Made by a program: the position numbers and the translations under genes. Positions 10,750-24,991 of a stretch of DNA of 64,000 nt are shown here, piece after piece. The stretch's first letter is position 1. Each line of letters starts with the position of its first letter. Below the pieces are notes generated by a model. That model was not told the DNA's origin. It did no database searches and worked only from the letters and a program-made list of their open reading frames with translations. The stretch is taken from NCBI GenBank assembly GCA_030141605.1, contig JAQGDQ010000051.1:576997-640996 (forward strand), written 5' to 3'. The DNA comes from Tubiluchus corallicola (taxonomy: Eukaryota; Priapulida; Priapulimorpha; Priapulimorphida; Tubiluchidae).

Positions 10750-13700
10750 GTAAGTTAGCAGTTAGATTTCTGATTTTTATTTTGGGTGTGCTTGTTCCAT
10801 TTATCTTTAGATTTTAGAGAAAACGTTGTCTTGTTATTGTTACGATGAGCGGATGGTTGAGAAGAAAACGTAAAACAACAGTAATAAGAGTAAAATTACT
10901 GAATTAAGTACCCATCGTGTTCCATGCCGGTTGCCATTGCGTGATGAGGTGCTGAGATGGAAGACGTACCTGCCCATCAACCCACTGAACCGATGAGGCC
11001 ATTCCATACCAGCTACTTATAGCTGCTATGCAACGCTGATATGCAATGGCTTCGTAATGGATGAAACCATCAAAATGTAGAGGGAGAGGGTCGAAAATAA
11101 AGGGCATTTCGCCTTCGTAACACTGCCCTCCTCTACAGAAAATGGTTTGTCCTCGAACCAGAATGAAGCACGCAGGAGAAGAAATATGTTTTATGGAAAA
11201 AAATAAATTTACAGTACAGGGTTTTACAGGAGTACAAAATGTCTGCTATACAATGCCTAAAAAGTTTTTGCCATTTTAACAAACGTTTTTAACAAGAGCA
11301 TGACGCTTACGAAAAATGAAATTTTTCGCACAAAAAAAATAAGAAATGACTGCAGTTAAGGCTCATAGAGCTGGCTCTGTCCGGGCCGGATTCAAAAAGC
11401 GGTCAGGAGACTCCTGGGGTTCAATATGCCGTGAAAGTTGATGTCCGACTACGTGCGTCTCGCTTGCAAGGTGGGTGTTCCTCAACCAGATGGCTGGAGT
11501 ATGTCCGCAGGCTCGTGAGGACTGCACCAACTAACGTAGCACCGTTCTTCTTCTTCTTGGAGACGATAGCAGATCGGGAAGCTCTTTGCGTCCTTTCACG
11601 TAACTACTCCCAAATGTGCGAACCCGGCGAATTGTTAGACTGGCTATAGCGTCCATACTGCCGACATCATCGTCAAGCCAAGCGACTACAGCGTGTGACG
11701 AAGCCCTCGGTGACTGCGGAACTGGTCCTCACGATACGTCTACACATCGACGTAACTGTTCCCAAGATTCAACCATTAATTTAAAAACAACAGTCCAGGT
11801 GCTGCTACATCAAGTACGGACTACACTTTGTACCATACACTTTAAAATCGACAGCTATCCACAGCACACAAGAACAGTATCCTCATAAGTAAATCACGAG
11901 GCCACTGTAAAACAGGCACATAGCCTGCTAATGAGGACTGAAAGCTCCGGTTATTGGAGAACCAAACAAGATGTGTTGTGAACCCACACAAATAGGTAGG
12001 TGTTCCGTGTAAGAACATCACGAAATGTTGGAAAACTTGGGCGGCTTGGCATTCTTGGCAGCTTGGCATTCTTGGCGGCTTGACATTCTTAGCGGCCTGG
12101 CGTTCTTGGCAGCTTGGCGTTCTTGACGGCTTGGCATTCTTGGCAGCATGGCGGCTTGGCGTTCTTGGTTTAGAGCCTTGATAAGGGACAGCGATGCAGT
12201 GATGGGAGTGCGTGTGACGAAGCCTCATATATTAGTTGTAAGTGCTTTGGGTGTGTTCCATGTGGCATGTTGGCACATTAGAAGTTTTCCAACATTTCGT
12301 GATGGTCTTACACGGAACACCTACCCACAAATCACAGCTACCGGCGACGATCAAAGAAAGCCCTTGTACTGCACAGTGATTCCGGCGGTTCCATGTCTTG
12401 GCAGCGTTTCGGTGCTGTTCTGTTGCCGATTTAAGAATTCAAGTTCGAATCCACTGGGGGCAGATTAGGACTACTGTCCCCCACCCCGTACTGGCCACCA
12501 AGGTAACGATGAGCAGATTGTTGAGAAGAAAACGTAAAACAATAGTAGTAAGAATAAAATTACTGAATTAAGTAACACATTATGTTAGAAAGCTTTGGTT
12601 TGTGTAATTCAGCCAGAAATGAATAAGCAGTTTTCATCCAGGTAGGTTTGATGTTATAGAATTTTCCTTAAACTATTTTATGCCGCCTAGCAGTTCATTC
12701 TACCCTTCCCATTTTAACACCTTACTTATTTAGTCCCACTCGTGCCATTTACGCGTTGACCGCCACGCTCCCGAAAGTACAAACCGATAACGCCGCCAAA
12801 TCTGTCAAACCTCTATTTCACCAAACGTGCCACGTTGTAAAACATGCCACACCGCAAATCTGCTACGTTTGCGACAAACTGGTGCTTACAAAAAAGCTGA
12901 AGATAATTATAACAATGGCTTTTTGTTTTTACCTGTTTTACTCTTGAAATTTACTAAGCGCAGTCGTTTTCATAGTTTGTCAACAGCTGCTCGCACTTAC
13001 AAGCTGTTTTTATAGGCGTACGGGATACGGGGGTCAAGAGGGACGGCTGCCTTCCTGGGGCAAATGAAATGAACATTTTCGGAGAAAAAGCTAGTAGTTG
13101 TTTTCAGGCAAATAATTCTGTTCTAAATTTTCAAAATTTAAGATTTCAATATTCAAAAATTGCTCACTGCATTACGTCTTTTACTGGCTGCAGTTAAAGG
13201 GTTTCTTGTACGATGAATTGTTTAAACTTTTAAAAATTTCAAAGTTAATAATAGTGTCATTTTTCAGTTTTAGTCACTGAACCTCACAAGTCCTTTATAT
13301 ACTTTTTAAATGCATGCCCATCATGTACTGGCAAGGTTATAGACATGTTTGCAAAAGGAAAACATAAACCGTCGCCATTATTTCTTTTGAATTTCTGAAA
13401 CGTTAGAAACAGTATATCTGAAAGTATATGCATTTTTGCTCAGTGAATGTTTCTAAGTAAATGTTATTATAATTTGGACTTCTTACATTCATGCACTATT
13501 ACTATTACTATTGCTATTGCTCTGCCCTTTCGCCCTTGGCCAGTGGTCACTGGTTACCACATTGTTGTTTGTCCCACGCCCATGGCTACCAACCTGTGTG
13601 TTTGGTGACTCTAGCTTGCAAGGCTTGCGAGAATAAATAATAATAATATTACTAGTTGACAATGTTTCTGACATGGTCAGAAACTGAAGATTTTGCAAAC

Positions 13701-16700
13701 AATAGTTACAAAATTCAGCCTTAAAACGAAGAGATGAGTCTTTTTAGAAACCTCTTGTTTTCTTTTATTGCATACATAGGCGATGCATTTCACGATAAAA
13801 TCTCAGCATTTAACTGTTCAGTCCATCACCCATGGGTCAGAGGTCAACCAATCTCGGCATGACTTATTTCATTTAGTTTGTCTCACTGAGACCTTTCGTC
13901 TGATGGTACTAAAAGCTAATTTCATGTGACACTTAAACGCATTTGTCTTCTCAACCCCTATTTTGTCCCTGCTAGGGTCAGAGGTCAACCAATCCCAGCA
14001 TAACTCATACCATTCAGTTTGTCTCTTTGGGGCCTTTCATTTTGATATACTACAACCTAGTTTTGGTTGACACTGGAAGGCATTTGTCTCCTTGGCCCCT
14101 ATTTTGTTCCCTAAAGGGGTGGCAGGTTAACAATTCCCATTGCAATGTTCGATTGTAACATTGCCATTTGATTCGCCTCATCGAAACCTTTCATTTGATG
14201 TGTTACATGGTGCTTTTCCTGCACACTCAATGCATTTCTGTTCCCAACCACCATTTTTCGGTTTTTGACCGCTACTGGGGTAAGAGATCAACCGGTCTCG
14301 ACAGAACTAATACCATTTGGTTTGTCTCCTCAAGACCTTCCATTCGATGTACTACAAGCTAGTTTCAGTCGACACTGGAAGACGTTTGTCTCCTCGGCCC
14401 CTATTTTGCGTCCTGCTGCTGTGACCTTTGACTCTGAGGTCACACTCCTATACAGTTTTGTGGCTACCTATGTTAGTAAGTTTCATGAGTCTAGGTCTTA
14501 CACATATGGAGTTATTGACCAGACTCCATTTTAACACTTTCGGTCATGTCACGTGCCAGGCCACGCCCACTTTTCGAAAAATACGTAATGTACATTTATC
14601 CCACAGGACCTAAGTACCTGTGAAAAAAAATTTGAATTTAACTCAAAGCCCTAGGAGAGGTTGAACGACTTTTTTGTAAAACTGATTGATGTTCATTGTC
14701 CTTGACCAATTGAACCGAGGTGACTGGCCACTGACCATGCCACTGCATGTCCCCCAGCCTCAAGTGTCTACCCACCAAGTTTGGTGACTCTAGGTGCCAT
14801 CGTTTTGGAGTTATTCACTGTCGTAGCACGGAAGTAATAATAAACGGTTCATTTCCATTAAGATTCTGCTATATATATAATCTTAATAATAAGCGTATAA
14901 AAACGGCAAGATTTTGCTATAATAATAACACTAGTTTTGGTAAGCATTGGAACATCTGCATCAATCGATCTTTCATTTGCAATCCTGCCATCGTTAATGA
15001 TGCCACTGGCTGGAATGAAACATCTCGAGCCGCAAATATTCACAATGCCCAGAAAACTAGTGTTATTTTTAAACAGTAGGCGGCGCTTAATAGACTCACT
15101 TTGGGACCAACGTGTTTTGACCCAATTAACCCACTGAACCTATTAACCGACGGGTGTAGTATTACAGGTATGGAAGTATGAGTACTGATAACTCATACAG
15201 ACTTGTTAACTCCTGCATAAAACAAACCACCAGTAAATTTCTTTATTTATACTGCAAAAGTTTCTAATGTTAAACTGCTCAAAGCTTTGTTTTAATTGTT
15301 ATTGTTTCTTAAACTTAAACCGTGTAGGCGTTAAACATTTTCTCTAACTTTATGGCATTGTTAAATTAAGAAAATAGCGTTATGCACTCTTGTAATCTAT
15401 TTGAAGTAGGCGTAATGCATTTCAGAAGTGTTATGCAACTCTGTAGGCCAGTGGTTCCCAACCGGGGGTACGCAACAGCAATGCCAGGGGTACGCAGAAG
15501 GTGTGTCAGATCGACACATTTTTTTCTTTCTGTAGCCGGTGAAAAGGGTAAAATACACCAAGTTGCAGCATCGCGATATTCTTTCTACAGGTTAGGCAAT
15601 ATTTCACAAACAATATCATTCCTGCGCAGTGTGCTAGAAAATACTTTTACCCGCCCACGAAAAGCTTATATTTTGTCGCTTTGTTTGTGCTGTATTTGGC
15701 CTTCGAGGTGTTGGTTCCATTTGTGACAACATACAAATGTGAGCTAGGCTTCAGTGCAATGCTACATTTGAAGACGAAGGCAAGAAACCGTTTGGATTTG
15801 AGGAGCGACATGCGAGTCGCAATATCAACAATTAAACCTGATATCAAAAAACTTGTTGATAATCATCAAGAACAGCGTGCGCATTAATTATGACTGCTGT
15901 GAAGATCGTGAAGATCGCGTTTCCCTGTATTGATGTTTTCATATTCGAGAAGGTTGTTCAAATTACGTATTTCTTAATAATCACTGATAAAATTCATGTT
16001 TTCAAAAAAAGTTAAAATAAAAAATATCGATAACATTAATAGTTGTTTTCTGGAAACTGGTTTTTCAAACGATTTGTTGAAAAATATCAGGTGGGGGTAC
16101 GCTGAAGATCGCCACATTTAGAAGGGGTACTTGGCAAGAAAAAGGTTGGGAACCACTGCTGTAGGCGTTAAGCACAAGTTACACAAATTTAGACAAGCGT
16201 TATGCAAAAAAAAAACAATTTACTTACATCTGTAACATTTAAACATTTTCAACAAAATGTATTTTTTTCTCGTGTGCTCCAATCTGGTTCGAGGGGAGGG
16301 CAATGTTACGAGGGCGGATGCCATTTATTTTCGACCCTCTCCCTCTATATTGTGGTGGTCTTGTTCGTACGAAGTCATTGCATAGTGATGTTGAATAACA
16401 GCTATAAAACCGTCGCTATGGAATGGCCTCGTCGGTTCACAGGGTGAACGGGCCAAATGTATTTAACCTGGTAATAGATTTCTGGCAAGTCTTAATTTCG
16501 ACTACCGAATTCTATGCGTATCAGTACCAACATTAGTGTGCGTTTGACCAGGTTTGTCGAAAGTGTCCCAAACGTTCCTATCCATATTCAGCCATATACA
16601 AGATATCACTTAGTCGCAAATAAAAATAAAAATAAATATTTAAGAGAAAATAGAGCCTAATAAGAAAAATGAAGACGCGCCCTCTCCGTGACCTTTCACC

Positions 16701-19700
16701 CATGAATATAATCAGTGTATAATCATCACGTATACCCTTTACCCAGCGAACGTATCTAGTGAGTTTTGTGTCTCTACAACTTGCGTGTAAAAAGTTATAA
16801 ATACTTTAAAAGATTTTTTGATACTTTTAACTTTTCATGGCGGTTTACATAAAAGAAAATAGAGTGCGAAGATTTGTGCAAAAAGTCTGGAACCTGATTT
16901 CTCGCGTTTTACTCGTGATACCAGCAAAATTCCATCCTTAACTACGGCAGCGTTTGCGTTTAGTTATCTTTCTTCTTCTTTAACGTCTCCGTTTGTTGTA
17001 GACGTTGGGTAATTTATTAGCGCATTTCACGCACTCCTATCTGCAGTTAACAGCGTTAAGTTCTTAGTACAGTTGTTTAGCCTAGCCTGTTTAGGGGAAA
17101 AATGCAACTTCAATGCTCGATTTCATTAGGAAGGAAACCATGAAATTTAATGAATTAGTATCAAATTTTAAGTTACGGTTAGCACTCTTAATGAAAGAAA
17201 ACTTATTTTTACGTTTTAAATTTGACTTTTAATACCTCGGGTGTACATCTGTCCCACAATACTTTAATGTATGTGAAAAAACAGTTACGGTTTGCACTCT
17301 TAATGAAAGAAAACTTATTTTTACGTTTTAAATTTGACTTTTAATACCTCGGGTGTACATCTGCCCCACAATAGTTTAATGTATGTGGAAAAAATTTGAA
17401 TTTTATTCCGAGCCCTAGGAGGAGCTTAGCGACAATTGAAAGGCTGACGGACGTCCAACATCCTTGACCCTTTGACCCGAAGATAAACTTGACTCGATGA
17501 TTGCTTGAGCCATCCCGGGTGTTTGCTCTCCAAATTTGATGACTCTATTTACCCTAGTTTTGGAGTCATTCTGACTCATTCAGTATCGTAGCGAATAAAA
17601 GACAACATAACTAACTTGCTGTTAATGACAAAGGCACAAATTTATGATTCTGTTGTATGCAACTGGAATGGCAACATGAAAGCGTGACTGCTGAAATCTG
17701 TACAGTGTTTATACAAAGACATAAAAATATTTGATCTAAAAATTGTTTCAGTATTGTACACAAAGTTATTAGTAACATTATTTTGACTCCCATTCCGATT
17801 TCTGAAAAATATTTATTGCACATCTATCTCACAATATCTATCTAATACCCACAGTATATACCTAACTACTTGTGATAGAAATTTTCAATTCAACTCAAAG
17901 CCCTAGTGTGAGATGCTGTTCATTCGAAAAACTGACTGACGCCTACCCCCAGTAAACCCCTTGACCCGAGGTCAGAGATCATGCAGAATGATAATAACAA
18001 AGAAAGAATAAAAGGTTTGTAAATAAGAAGATTCTGCATGTAATACTATAGAAAGTATTGTTCAGACTCATGCCTACCTTTTGCAAGCATCTTCATTAAC
18101 TGTGGCAGATTATTAATTAATTTTCATTTTTTTTCAGGATCTTGGTCCAAATGTGATAGTTGTTCAGCAACCTGAAGCACTTCAGGAGCTAACACACAAT
18201 GATTTACATGGCCTATTCTCTGACCTCGACGATGAGTTTGCTGGAATTGACCGTCCATTCAGCCCTCCAGCTCTCGCTGCCGACTTACATTGTTTAGAAA
18301 CCAAAAAACTTTTATGTGCCGGTGCTGCAGAAGAACTAGCTGACCTCAGTTTTAATGCTGTTAGTACTGATTCTAGTTTAGATTGTAACAATATTGACAA
18401 CTTAGAAAGTACTTTAGAAGTTAACAGCTCATTAAACCTCGAAAATGACTTATTATTAAAAAACGAAATTGGACGGCGAAGAAAACGGAAGCGATCAGGA
18501 ATTCACTGTGTATCCGGTGAGTATTTAAAATATCGACATCATTGATCCCAATTCGAAAAATCAATTTATTTTTAATAGGCATATCTAAAAAATCGGGACA
18601 TAAAGAACTAATTTGTGCAAACATATTCTGTCTATTATGTTCATACTTACAGCAGACAAGCATCATGTGTAATTCATCTTCGGCTTCATTACTATTACAT
18701 CGTTTACAAATTCTTTCTTTTATCGGTAACTTATATGGTTTATGAAGCCTCCCTGTTTCAACGCCTAGACTATGGGCAGTGATTCGTTACTTATAAAAAG
18801 TTTGGAGTTTCGGAGGTCAACGTATTAGTGAGCAAATAACTTTCCATAACATTGTTGTTTTTATTTCGCAATTATCTATTGATATCATCTCTTAATTTGA
18901 CCAAATACATACTTTGAAGTACTAATTTAAGTTTTTGCGATAATTTTTCCTTGCTTACGTTGTTCCTCTTCTGGTTATCCCAAATCAATGAATATAGTAA
19001 AAGTCACACAATTCAATACTATAAATGCAAGGTAAAACAAATTTATTCGTACAATAAATACAATTCATATTAAACATACTGTCGTTGCAGGCGGCAAGAG
19101 TTCAGAAAAATATACAATATCATACAATGTTTGCTAGAAACTTTAGGTCAAGTTTCACTTAATGTTGATTTGCCGATGTTGATGGATATTGTTGATGGAG
19201 CAGCAAGTTAAAGGCTGCTCCATCATTCCATTCTGGTTTCCGTTCTGCTTGTTTGGTGGCAGAGCTTGCATATAATTGCCCGTATATATGAGTTTTCTTA
19301 TTTCCCTTCATTTCCTGTACACGCTTTGTTAATCCAAGTTTGACAACTAAGACTTTTGCAAATGACCTCCAACCACATAGCAAATTAACTTTGTTTTTGT
19401 AACGTTCACTGATATGCGGTTTAATGCACTCTAGTGCTATACACTTAATCGAATAAAAGCTACAGTCTTTTTAAATTTACCATAGTTTACAATACTTAAT
19501 CATCAGCATACAAAACTTTGTATGAAGTGATAAGAACAAACAATGATTTTGAACACCACCACTAATTTTGCAAATCATCAACACAGAAATCGAGCACAAG
19601 AGCAAAAAGCATAAAAATCGCCAAAAGCCATTTGGCTTGTGCCAACTTCTACCGCAATTTTGTGTTTTCTTCCTATAGATGGCAGCAATGTGGAAAATAC

Positions 19701-22700
19701 GACTTTAACAAGACTTTTGCCGCAGTGTCGCTGAACTTCTTTAATCTTATTCGATTCAGGTGCTCTGCATGCTACCAATACAAAGTTCCATTGTGTGACT
19801 CGGAGCTTCTCTGATATCCTGATAACTTTCTACACAACATATTCATCCTGCATGCAGAGTTTGTTTATGAAAGTGGCATAATCTGGCGAGAATATAATTT
19901 ATTCTAAACCAATTATGGTTTCAGTATTAGCAAGGCAATAATTTTTCCAATATTCTCAAAAGTGAGTGTATATTGTCTTTGTTGATCAACAAAATATAAT
20001 GAGCTAATGAGTATTTTAATATTATATTATATTTTAATTAAAATTATTCGATATAATTAATGAGAATGAACAAATGAATATTAAATATTCCATAAAATTA
20101 AAAAATACAACTGGGTTAATTAATGAAAATAAATATTCCGTTTAATGTCTGTAAGTATTAAATTAAACGAGAATCAAATGTGTTTTACTTAACAAAGAGT
20201 TTTGATGAAATCAACTGGGAAACTGAAATCACTTGATGCATGCCAAATTAAGGAAAACACATTCCTGTAAATACGTCAAAGATTGATATTTGTGCTAATT
20301 TTACTTGAATGGTTGACGAGTTTTGGGTCGTTAGTTTCCATATTTGGCAGGCTGCCCAGTAACTCGGGATTTATTTTTTTAGTGAAACAAAAGTCAGTAG
20401 TTCATGTAAAGACGGCACAAACATGAAAACATATGTTCACCATACACACTGCCATTATATCGTTTTTCCTGGTCTTGTTCCAGAATTTAATCCTCCAAAC
20501 GAAGATGTTACAAGAACATTTGGTTCGAAATCGCGTTTTGCTTACGATTATATCACGATTATAATTCAGCAATTTTTTGACTATGGGTTAAAACTAAACT
20601 TTAATTTTTCTTATAAATACGTCTTATGTCAGCTAGGGCTAGAAATTTGCATGATTAATGTGTAATTATTAGACTGAAGAGAAAAATTTTATGATTCAAT
20701 GTAGAACTGAGCTCACTATTCTGACTGTCTGTCAAGACAGTAAAGCCATAAATTTGCCTTCGCTGGGTATTAGAGGTAGGTTAAAAAACGAAAAAATTAA
20801 AAGGTTTAAATATTAGATAAAAAAATCCAAACTTCCAAACTTTAGATAAGAAGATTTTAGCGGTGACACTGGGTGTGCGATACACGGTTCAAAGGTCAGT
20901 TCCAGCTGAAAAATTGTAAGGAGCAAAATCATGATTGAATACCTAGAAGGGATAGTTTAAAGTCAAACGCCCCTTACTGTTGCAGTTCATAGACGGTAAG
21001 AACTTTGATCAACAAACGTGGGTAACTTATCGTGCCAAAAGGGAGACAGACTCTAGCGGGATTGTGGAATAGTCGTTGAATGAATAAAAGTACAAAAACG
21101 GAGGTCAGAAACCGAACTGAGCTGAGGACTAACAAATCAGAAACTGCAAAGTAATGCAGACAGGGACAGATTAAATGTTGCAGCGGCGAGCGGGTGGTTT
21201 GAGTGTAAGAAATCCGAAAATCTTTAAAAATCCCAAACATAAAAAATAAATAAAAATGATGTATTATAACAATGTATTATAGTATTGATAACAATGTATT
21301 ATTACTTTTATTACCTGCATTTTAATACATTAATTTTATTGTCGGTGAAAACTAGCACACGTGCTAATGTTTGCTGTCGTAAAACCGACTTTAAATAAAG
21401 TTTATATATGTGCGAGTATGGTATCATCCAAAATCACCGTATACAGCAAGTTTGACTCATCGAGGAACTCAATGAACTCGAGATGATAAATGAAAAATCT
21501 GACTGTCAATACATGTGAAATTTGTTCAAGTACATTCGTATGCAAATCTCTTTCGAAATGGGGTTAGGGTTTTTTCGAAAATATCGTCATCGTAGCCATC
21601 TTGAATTTAAAATGGTAGATGATTTATGATTCAAAAGACTTTAACTGGGAACTTAGGGCATATCAAAATTGCTTCCAGTAAGGCCTTGCATCTTCAAAGG
21701 CCGCCCCTGGACAGACCGAAAATCAGACACCGTCAGTGGATAAAGAATTCGTTTTAGTGTAATGTTGTAAAGTTCGTGACGAATCGTGGTTAATTGAGGT
21801 AGAATTGTCAAGCTCTTTTATCCCAAACTATAGTAACAACAACCGCAGCAGCAGCAGCAGCAACAGCAACAACAACAACAACATCCAGATCAATCAGTGA
21901 TATAGATTGAGTCTCGACCAAAAATACTCTGTTACAGAAACGTATTTAAATTCGCATCTGTATATAAAGCATGTATTGAGATTTTGTACTAGACTATGTT
22001 CAAATTCCTGATGTAGTTATGGGTTTCAACACCCCGCAGTATTAAAAATTGGTAATCCTAGACCTTATCATTACCATTTGCCATGAGGGAAAAGTCGTTT
22101 TTTTACATTTTGCCACAAATCGCAAAATGGCAGATTGCTGAATCGAATTTCGTTACTTGTCATTTTACAATTTGATCCTCCCGACTCGAGCTTCAGGGAC
22201 GAAATTTGGGAACTTTAAACTTTTTGAATTTACAACTATGGAGAGGAAGTCCTGTTTTGAAAAGATTCGAAACTATAAAACTAACGACAAGGCAGAAGAA
22301 AATAAAAACTGAGTAACTACGTATGAGTTCGTGAGCGAATAATTAGACGTATGCGCCATCGTATCACATGCACTTATGAGTGAATAAATAATACGAGATT
22401 TTGAAGACCTAAAGCGAAGATCTAGTTTAACGTATTCTGATTCTCTCTGGTTCAGTGTGGTTCTGCCTCTCGTGATTGTATGACTTTATCAGCCCCGTCT
22501 GTAGTAAATAAACGTACATTCCTGTAAAGTGATCTGTTTCTTACAGGCGCCCTGGTTCCATTTAGTGAAGCTGAAAAAACAAGCAGTAGTGTTTAGCATT
22601 TGGATTGCTGTAAGCTGGAGATTTGCTGCTATCCATCATTTATGGTGCAATAGAAAAAATATTAACCAACAATTTATCCCAGCCATATGGTGCCTATCAA

Positions 22701-24082
22701 GTAACAGTCTAGCGTACGCCAATGCGGCTCTCTAGAGGATCAAGCAACACAAAAATGTGTGTGGCTAGTGCAGTGAACATAGGATAATGGCCTATCTTAC
22801 AAATACCAAAGACAAAGACAATATTTATTTACGTCGCTGGTACCATCAAATGTACAATTAAATATACTATACTATCCTATAAATATACTATTAAACTACA
22901 GCACTAAAGTACAAAAACTGTACAACTGTTTTTATAAGTCAGGTAGCCTTAATTTTTCACTTTAATCTATTTGTAGGTATCGCAAAGCTTGTTACTACAT
23001 TAAACTTTTATTGCTACATCTATTAATGTTCCTTAGGCTCCTTCGTATCAGTTCGTAAACTCGGACCATTGTTCGTAGTACTTGTCTTCTCTTGCTTATA
23101 GACATACTAAGACGGCCCTAATGCAGAACAGTGGCTTACAAACCAAGTTATTTCCTTCGAGCTTTTTATCTGTAAAATTCTTTACCTGGAAATTACTTCC
23201 ATGAAAACCGCAACTCACCCGATTCGTAAAGAGCATATACCTTCTACCCCTAGCCAGGGCTGGGTTACTTTACAGACTAGTACAGGCTTCAGCCTAGGGC
23301 CCCTCAAAGCTTGGGGTCCAATACTTTGCATTGCTAACTTTAAAAATGGAAGCAAGGTTTGTTTTTTGAACATGTATTAATTCCTATGTTCAACTTTCTA
23401 TTCTAACCCCTTAATAGTCACCTAAGAAGCCATTGATTTTTTTTGTATAAAAAAACTGTGCTGTGATTTCACCATAAATTATATATATATTTATTTCATT
23501 TCACCACTAACAGTGTATATATGTAGATATTATATATACAAATATAAAAAGTAATAGAACGCTATAAACAGTACCTAGACAGCTACAGCACAAGTATCCA
23601 TGCAGCAAAAAACATTACAGAATTACATAATCAAAATTAAGGATCCATATACTTAATATTGTTTATATTGTAACGTCGAGCGGATTGTGCTTATTCTCTC
23701 CTCCACAGCAAGGTAGTGAAGAAAACGTAAAAAAGCAGTAGTAAAAGTGAAATAATAGAGTAACTCGCCAGATATCCAATCCATTGTGCTCCATGCTGGT
23801 TGTCATTACGGAGCAGGTGCTGAGGTGGAAAACGCCCGTCAGCCCACTGAACCGATGAGGCCATTCCATAGCGACGGTTTTATACCTGGTATTCAACACC
23901 ACTATGCAATGGCTTCATATGGACGAGACCACCACAATATAGAGAGATGGGTCGAAAATAAATGGCATTTCGCCCCCGTAGCAATATCGTTACATTTTTT
24001 TTGTTTTTGTGTGAATATATGTACTGAACTTGTACGAATAAATATTTTATTAATATTAATAACAGTAACAATAATAATAGTA

Positions 24083-24149
<67 letters not shown>

Positions 24150-24948
24150 CGATGATAATAATAATAGTAATTATACAGCAGTAATAATAATAATAATAAT
24201 AATAGAGCGAAAACATCACAAAATGAGCATAATCAAAACTAAGTATCCATATTGATTCAAAAGAGTTAGTACATGTTGTTGTTGTCAGCGATTTATATAT
24301 GGCCAACTGCATGTGCATTTGCAGTAGACTTGCAGCAAAATACATATCCCCCTGCCCAAACTATGCTTTCACCTATTGTATGATTGTTCACTTATGTCTA
24401 ACATAAAAAAAAAAACTCACCATTATTAGATTACTACTGGCTTTGCTACAAGTCACTTTATTCAATTCAGTTCAGTTCATACAGCAACAAACAAAAGCTT
24501 TAAAGGAAAGCACAATGATCTTCCACATTCTACCGCATTTTGAAATACGGTAAAAAAGTATACATCTTGCTTTGATATTCGACATTCAATATTGAACGTA
24601 GAAACAGTAATGAAAATGATTTGATATTCGACATTCGCCTTATTAAAGGAAACTTTCCAGCACCTCTACTCACTTCGATTCTAGTTTATTTACGCTGCCC
24701 AATTCAACCAAAGGGATTTAAAAATAAATAGGAACTAAGATCAAAACAATAGAAAAGGATTAAAACAGTTGTGTTTTGAAAAAGTCTTACACAGCCAATA
24801 AAATGGCTTAAGATCCTCAGTAAAGATTTATATTGTTGTTTAGTTGTTTGTCTGCGTATTAGTGTGGTTGCCTGTATAAGTGCTGGTGTAATCAGTGAAA
24901 AGTTTACAAACTTCAGCGAGAATGTATATTAGCTCGTTATCTATTTAC

Positions 24949-24991
<43 letters not shown>

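Larger units (their letters stand above)
10750..18137 (+). other. E74 intron between coding exons 1 and 2
   Basis: A 7.4 kb intron, mostly transposon-derived. It holds two copies of the TGTTACG-type repeat, the stem-loop/minisatellite element, the ~142-bp modules, the hAT derivative and the 111-bp duplication, each listed separately. Between them (about 12.6-13.5 kb, 14.85-15.44 kb and 16.45-17.17 kb) is AT-rich sequence in which I see no gene. Confidence 0.85.

Noticed and set aside
11842-12228. 128-codon minus-strand frame with Lys/Pro/Ser/Cys repeats
   Set aside because: It translates the 17-bp minisatellite and the stem-loop arms; the periodicity is that of the DNA repeat.
18542-18745. 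Open frame immediately after the second E74 exon
   Set aside because: It begins after a clear donor site and an in-frame stop of the retained-intron reading; no domain.
23786-24345. Open frames with long runs of Met or Ile
   Set aside because: They are translations of the ATG microsatellite and flanking AAT repeats, not genes.
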